Assembly: GCA_016210245.1 (NCBI GenBank)
Contig: JACQUR010000358.1
Coordinates: 1 to 8,257, forward strand
Length of the DNA stretch: 8,257 nt
Direction of reading: 5' to 3'
Source of the DNA: Chloroflexota bacterium
GTDB lineage: Bacteria > Chloroflexota > UBA6077 > JACQUR01
This document shows positions 6,715 through 8,257 of this stretch, piece by piece; position 1 is the first letter of the stretch; every line of letters begins with the position of its first letter. The notes beneath the pieces are model-generated. The model worked only from the letters and a program-made list of their open reading frames with translations, was not told the DNA's origin and ran no database searches. The position numbers and the translations under genes are program-made.

Positions 6715-6906
6715 CCTACGCTGAATCGCCCCATCATGCAGCGCTTCGCCCGAATCCGTGGCCAACTCCGTCGCAGCGGACGGGTCGTTGGCGATCCGGA
6801 TCTCCTGATCGCTGCTACCGCCCTCCACCACCACCTGATCCTGGTGACTCGCAACCTCAGGGATTTCTCCCGCATTCCTGACCTCAAGCTGTACCAGCCA
6901 GGCTAG
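6711..6906 (+). pseudogene. VapC/PIN-domain toxin, internally deleted and frameshifted
   Basis: GTG ACC TAC GCT at 6711-6722 looks like the original toxin start (V-T-Y-A), overlapping the antitoxin stop as usual in vapBC pairs. The sequence then jumps to another frame that reads from about 6721: LNRPIMQRFARIRG, GDPDLLIAATAL, LVTRNLRDFSRIP and KLYQPG, with the stop at 6904-6906. This is the C-terminal half of a PIN domain with its later acidic residues. The first catalytic Asp (usually in an LLDTN-like motif) and the middle of the protein are missing. Roughly 60 residues remain of the 130-140 usual for the family. The two parts meet around GCTG, so a deletion at a short homology is likely. An internal ATG at 6736 could start 56 residues, but these would lack the active site. 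Confidence 0.8.
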
Positions 6907-6956
6907 GCGCCCCATCTTCTACGCTGTCTCCCCGATTCCGGCTGTGCCACTTTGCT

Positions 6957-7018
6957 CCGAGATTGCAGCCAACCCTACCCTGCGAGCTTGCAGGATCGTG
7001 CGAGGTTGGAGATCTCGG
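6957..7018 (+). other. Imperfect stem-loop of about 62 bases, function unknown
   Basis: Three nested paired segments share one axis: CCGAGAT at 6957-6963 with ATCTCGG at 7012-7018, CCAACC at 6969-6974 with GGTTGG at 7004-7009, and CCTGC at 6979-6983 with GCAGG at 6990-6994. The loop is GAGCTT, and the right-hand spacer between the inner stems is larger than the left. It lies between the toxin remnant and a small ORF. No T-run follows, so it is not a classical terminator. It may be a leader structure for the small ORF or a remnant of an inserted repeat. Confidence 0.4.
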
Positions 7019-7052
7019 CGTCACGGGGGTATCCTCAGTGTGGGAGGACCAG

Positions 7053-7445
7053 ATGGAGTTCAGGTACCGTCTCCTCGCGGACGTGCCGGCCGACGTGCTG
7101 GCCCGCCACGACGAGTTGCACGCCCGGGTGGAATGTGGCGAGGCGCTGACTCCGGAGGAGGAGACAGAGTTGCAGGACCTCGAGCCCATGCTGATGACAG
7201 CCGCCCAGCCACTTCGGCAGCGGCGCCAGTCGTATTTGGACCCTGCGAAGAAGTCGAGCACTACGTCCCCCGAGTCCGTAAGGAACTCGATGAAGAAAGC
7301 CGGCAGCCGTTCCGGGAATCGAGCGGGATGCGCCTCCACAGGAAACTCTCATCCGGGTCGCCCCTACGAGGTGGGGTGGCCTGCTGGGTCGCTGCCGCGC
7401 GCGCGCCACAGGGCGGCGAGGCGGCGCTGGCTGCGCAGGGTGTAG
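7053..7445 (+). CDS. Small uncharacterised protein, probably truncated with a spurious tail
   Basis: ATG 7053 is preceded by GGGAGG at 7042-7047 at good spacing, and the first 60 or so residues look like a genuine charged helical protein (MEFRYRLLADVPADVLARHD, then ALTPEEETELQDLEPML). The LTPEE..EL..L pattern is seen in small proteins often found beside PIN toxins, but I do not recognise a named family. From about 7238 the reading frame is antisense to a DNA methyltransferase scrap, and from 7364 antisense to the glycosyltransferase 3' end. Residues after about position 62 are therefore probably not native. The likely history is a small gene whose 3' end was replaced by an inverted fragment. 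An in-frame start further upstream (TTG/ATG-like from 6963) is not supported. Confidence 0.45.
   Translation: MEFRYRLLADVPADVLARHDELHARVECGEALTPEEETELQDLEPMLMTAAQPLRQRRQSYLDPAKKSSTTSPESVRNSMKKAGSRSGNRAGCASTGNSHPGRPYEVGWPAGSLPRARHRAARRRWLRRV
7238..7345 (-). pseudogene. Fragment of a beta-class DNA methyltransferase
   Basis: The minus strand reads about 36 codons beginning FPVEAHPARFPERLPAFF and ending in VVLDFFAGS. This is the characteristic stretch of N4-cytosine/N6-adenine DNA methyltransferases leading into the S-adenosylmethionine-binding motif (usually DxFAGSNTTG). A stop codon lies just upstream in frame (7349-7351). Similarity ends right after FAGS, where the family would continue with NTTG. 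No catalytic SPPY/DPPY motif is present, so it cannot be functional. It is directly downstream of the glycosyltransferase stop on the same strand. Identification rests on one motif block read by eye. Confidence 0.6.
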
Positions 7446-8188
7446 CAGGCGAGCAGGGCTGAGAGGGCGAGGCCCAGCCAGCCTTCGCGGTAGCCTTGCC
7501 AGGCGACGTAGCGGCGCCAGAACTCGCGCGCTGGCTGGCCCACGAACGAGCGGGCCCGGGGCCGCGCGCCCAGGCGGAAGAGACGCTGCGCCTCCAGGGC
7601 GCTGTACCGTTCCTGCTTGCGGCAGAACTCGGCCAGGTTGTCGTAGTTGTAGTGCAGGAACGGCTGGCGCAGGTGCCCGGCCGGCCCCTCCAGCGTCGCC
7701 AGCTCGTGGACCAGCCGCTCGGGATCGAAGCGCGCCCGAGCGCGGCGGAGCAGGCGCAGTTGCTCGTCCGGCCACCAACCGGCGTGGCGGACCACCCGGC
7801 CGCAGATGACGTTGCGGCGGGGGATCCAGAACCCGTCACACTCTCCGGGCGCAGCCACCACCGCCCGCACCTCGGCCGCCAGCTCCGGGCTCACCCGCTC
7901 GTCGGCATCCACGAACAGCACCCACTCCGAGCACGCCAGCGCCAGGGCAGCGTTGCGCTGGTCCGGAAAGCTGGTGAATGGGCGCACGTGTATGTGCGCC
8001 GTGAAGCGCCGCGCGATCTCCGCGCTGCGGTCCCGCGTCGCCTCGTCCACCACCACCACCAGCTCGTCCGCCCAGCGCAAGGTCTCCAGACACTCCGCCA
8101 GCACGGCCTCCTCGTCCTTCACCAGGACGGCCGCGGCCACCGAGGGCTCCACCGAGTGCTGAGTGCTGAGTGCTGAGTGCTGAGTCAT
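7364..8188 (-). CDS. Family 2 glycosyltransferase (lipopolysaccharide-core type)
   Basis: From ATG 8188 the protein has 274 residues with a GT-A fold signature, transferring sugar from a nucleotide-sugar donor, probably at the inner face of the membrane in cell-surface glycan synthesis. Motifs: AAAVLVKDEEAVLAECLETL (18-37), Asp48 in ELVVVVDEAT, PDQRNAALA (75-83), the metal-binding DADE (94-97), GWWPDEQLRLLRR (137-149) and HYNYDNLAEF (179-188). The hydrophobic segment near 236-250 may associate with the membrane. The overall plan recalls WaaE/KdtX-like enzymes. The first 12 codons lie in a heptamer repeat and lack a ribosome-binding site. The true start may be GTG at 8152 or 8140, or a TTG at 8206 upstream. 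It faces the hyp operon, with damaged genes between. Substrate and acceptor are unknown. Confidence 0.88.
   Translation of the reverse strand: MTQHSALSTQHSVEPSVAAAVLVKDEEAVLAECLETLRWADELVVVVDEATRDRSAEIARRFTAHIHVRPFTSFPDQRNAALALACSEWVLFVDADERVSPELAAEVRAVVAAPGECDGFWIPRRNVICGRVVRHAGWWPDEQLRLLRRARARFDPERLVHELATLEGPAGHLRQPFLHYNYDNLAEFCRKQERYSALEAQRLFRLGARPRARSFVGQPAREFWRRYVAWQGYREGWLGLALSALLACYTLRSQRRLAALWRARGSDPAGHPTS
8154..8185. repeat. Heptamer tandem array at the glycosyltransferase start
   Basis: GAGTGCT is repeated four times without change (8154-8160, 8161-8167, 8168-8174, 8175-8181) and ends in a partial GAGT. Read on the minus strand as AGCACTC it encodes the N-terminal TQHSALSTQHS of the glycosyltransferase. 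Unlike the two arrays in the hyp operon it has no inverted partner here. Confidence 0.92.
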
Positions 8189-8189
8189 G

Positions 8190-8207
8190 ATATGCAAGAT
8201 ATGCAAG
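8190..8207. repeat. Nine-base tandem duplication upstream of the glycosyltransferase
   Basis: ATATGCAAG occurs twice in a row (8190-8198 and 8199-8207), directly upstream of ATG 8188 on the minus strand, where a ribosome-binding site would be expected but none is seen. On the minus strand it extends the reading frame by six codons to a TTG at 8206. The remaining bases to 8257 show no recognisable gene. Confidence 0.75.
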
Positions 8208-8257
8208 GGACTCGCCGTATCGACGTGGAGGTTCGTCGCACGCCGGCCGCCTGCAGG

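Noticed and set aside
6957..7018. tRNA or tRNA-like gene
   Set aside because: The 7-bp outer stem is suggestive, but there is no cloverleaf with T-arm and anticodon arm. The stems are coaxial and nested.
8192..8257. Plus-strand ORF starting MQDMQGTRRIDVEV and running off the window end
   Set aside because: Only 22 codons are visible, the start lies in a nine-base duplication and there is no ribosome-binding site, so it is too little to call a gene.

Overview
This is a very GC-rich bacterial window (about two thirds or more G+C by eye). It is dominated by one plus-strand operon for maturation of [NiFe]-hydrogenase, in the order hypA - hypF - hypC - hypD - crotonase-family gene - hypE (148-6363). 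Short heptanucleotide tandem arrays lie against gene starts, and an 18-bp tandem repeat opens the window. To my knowledge such repeats, and odd N-termini encoded by them (QHSALSTQHS), are common in Chloroflexota and some Planctomycetota. I lean to Chloroflexota, but no marker gene here proves it.

Layout. 1-88: four perfect 18-bp repeats and a decayed fifth. 148-492: hypA, a nickel/zinc metallochaperone. 488-595: a very long heptamer-based hairpin that fills the whole hypA-hypF gap. 596-2920: hypF. 2902-3168: hypC, overlapping hypF. 3172-3236: a second heptamer hairpin. 3252-4418: hypD, probably starting at GTG just after that hairpin. 4420-5268: a stand-alone crotonase-fold protein, one base after hypD. 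5293-6363: hypE with the C-terminal PRIC tail. 6418-6906: a type II antitoxin followed by the out-of-frame remains of its VapC toxin. 6907-7363: a patchwork of debris, with an imperfect stem-loop, a small unknown ORF with a spurious tail, and an antisense scrap of a DNA methyltransferase. 7364-8188, minus strand: a family 2 glycosyltransferase whose first codons lie inside a third heptamer array.

How the genes work together. HypF and HypE make the cyanide ligands from carbamoyl phosphate. The HypC-HypD complex assembles Fe(CN)2CO. HypA helps deliver nickel. hypB, the usual GTPase partner of HypA, is not in the window, and neither are hydrogenase structural genes.

The most interesting item is the crotonase between hypD and hypE. 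The CO-forming maturase HypX/HoxX carries a crotonase-fold domain at its C-terminus, which converts formyl-CoA to CO. A stand-alone crotonase embedded in the hyp operon, lacking both glutamates of classical enoyl-CoA hydratase but keeping a Tyr and a Glu placed much like those I recall from HypX, could be a split CO-supplying subunit. This is a hypothesis from context and motif memory, not a demonstrated function.
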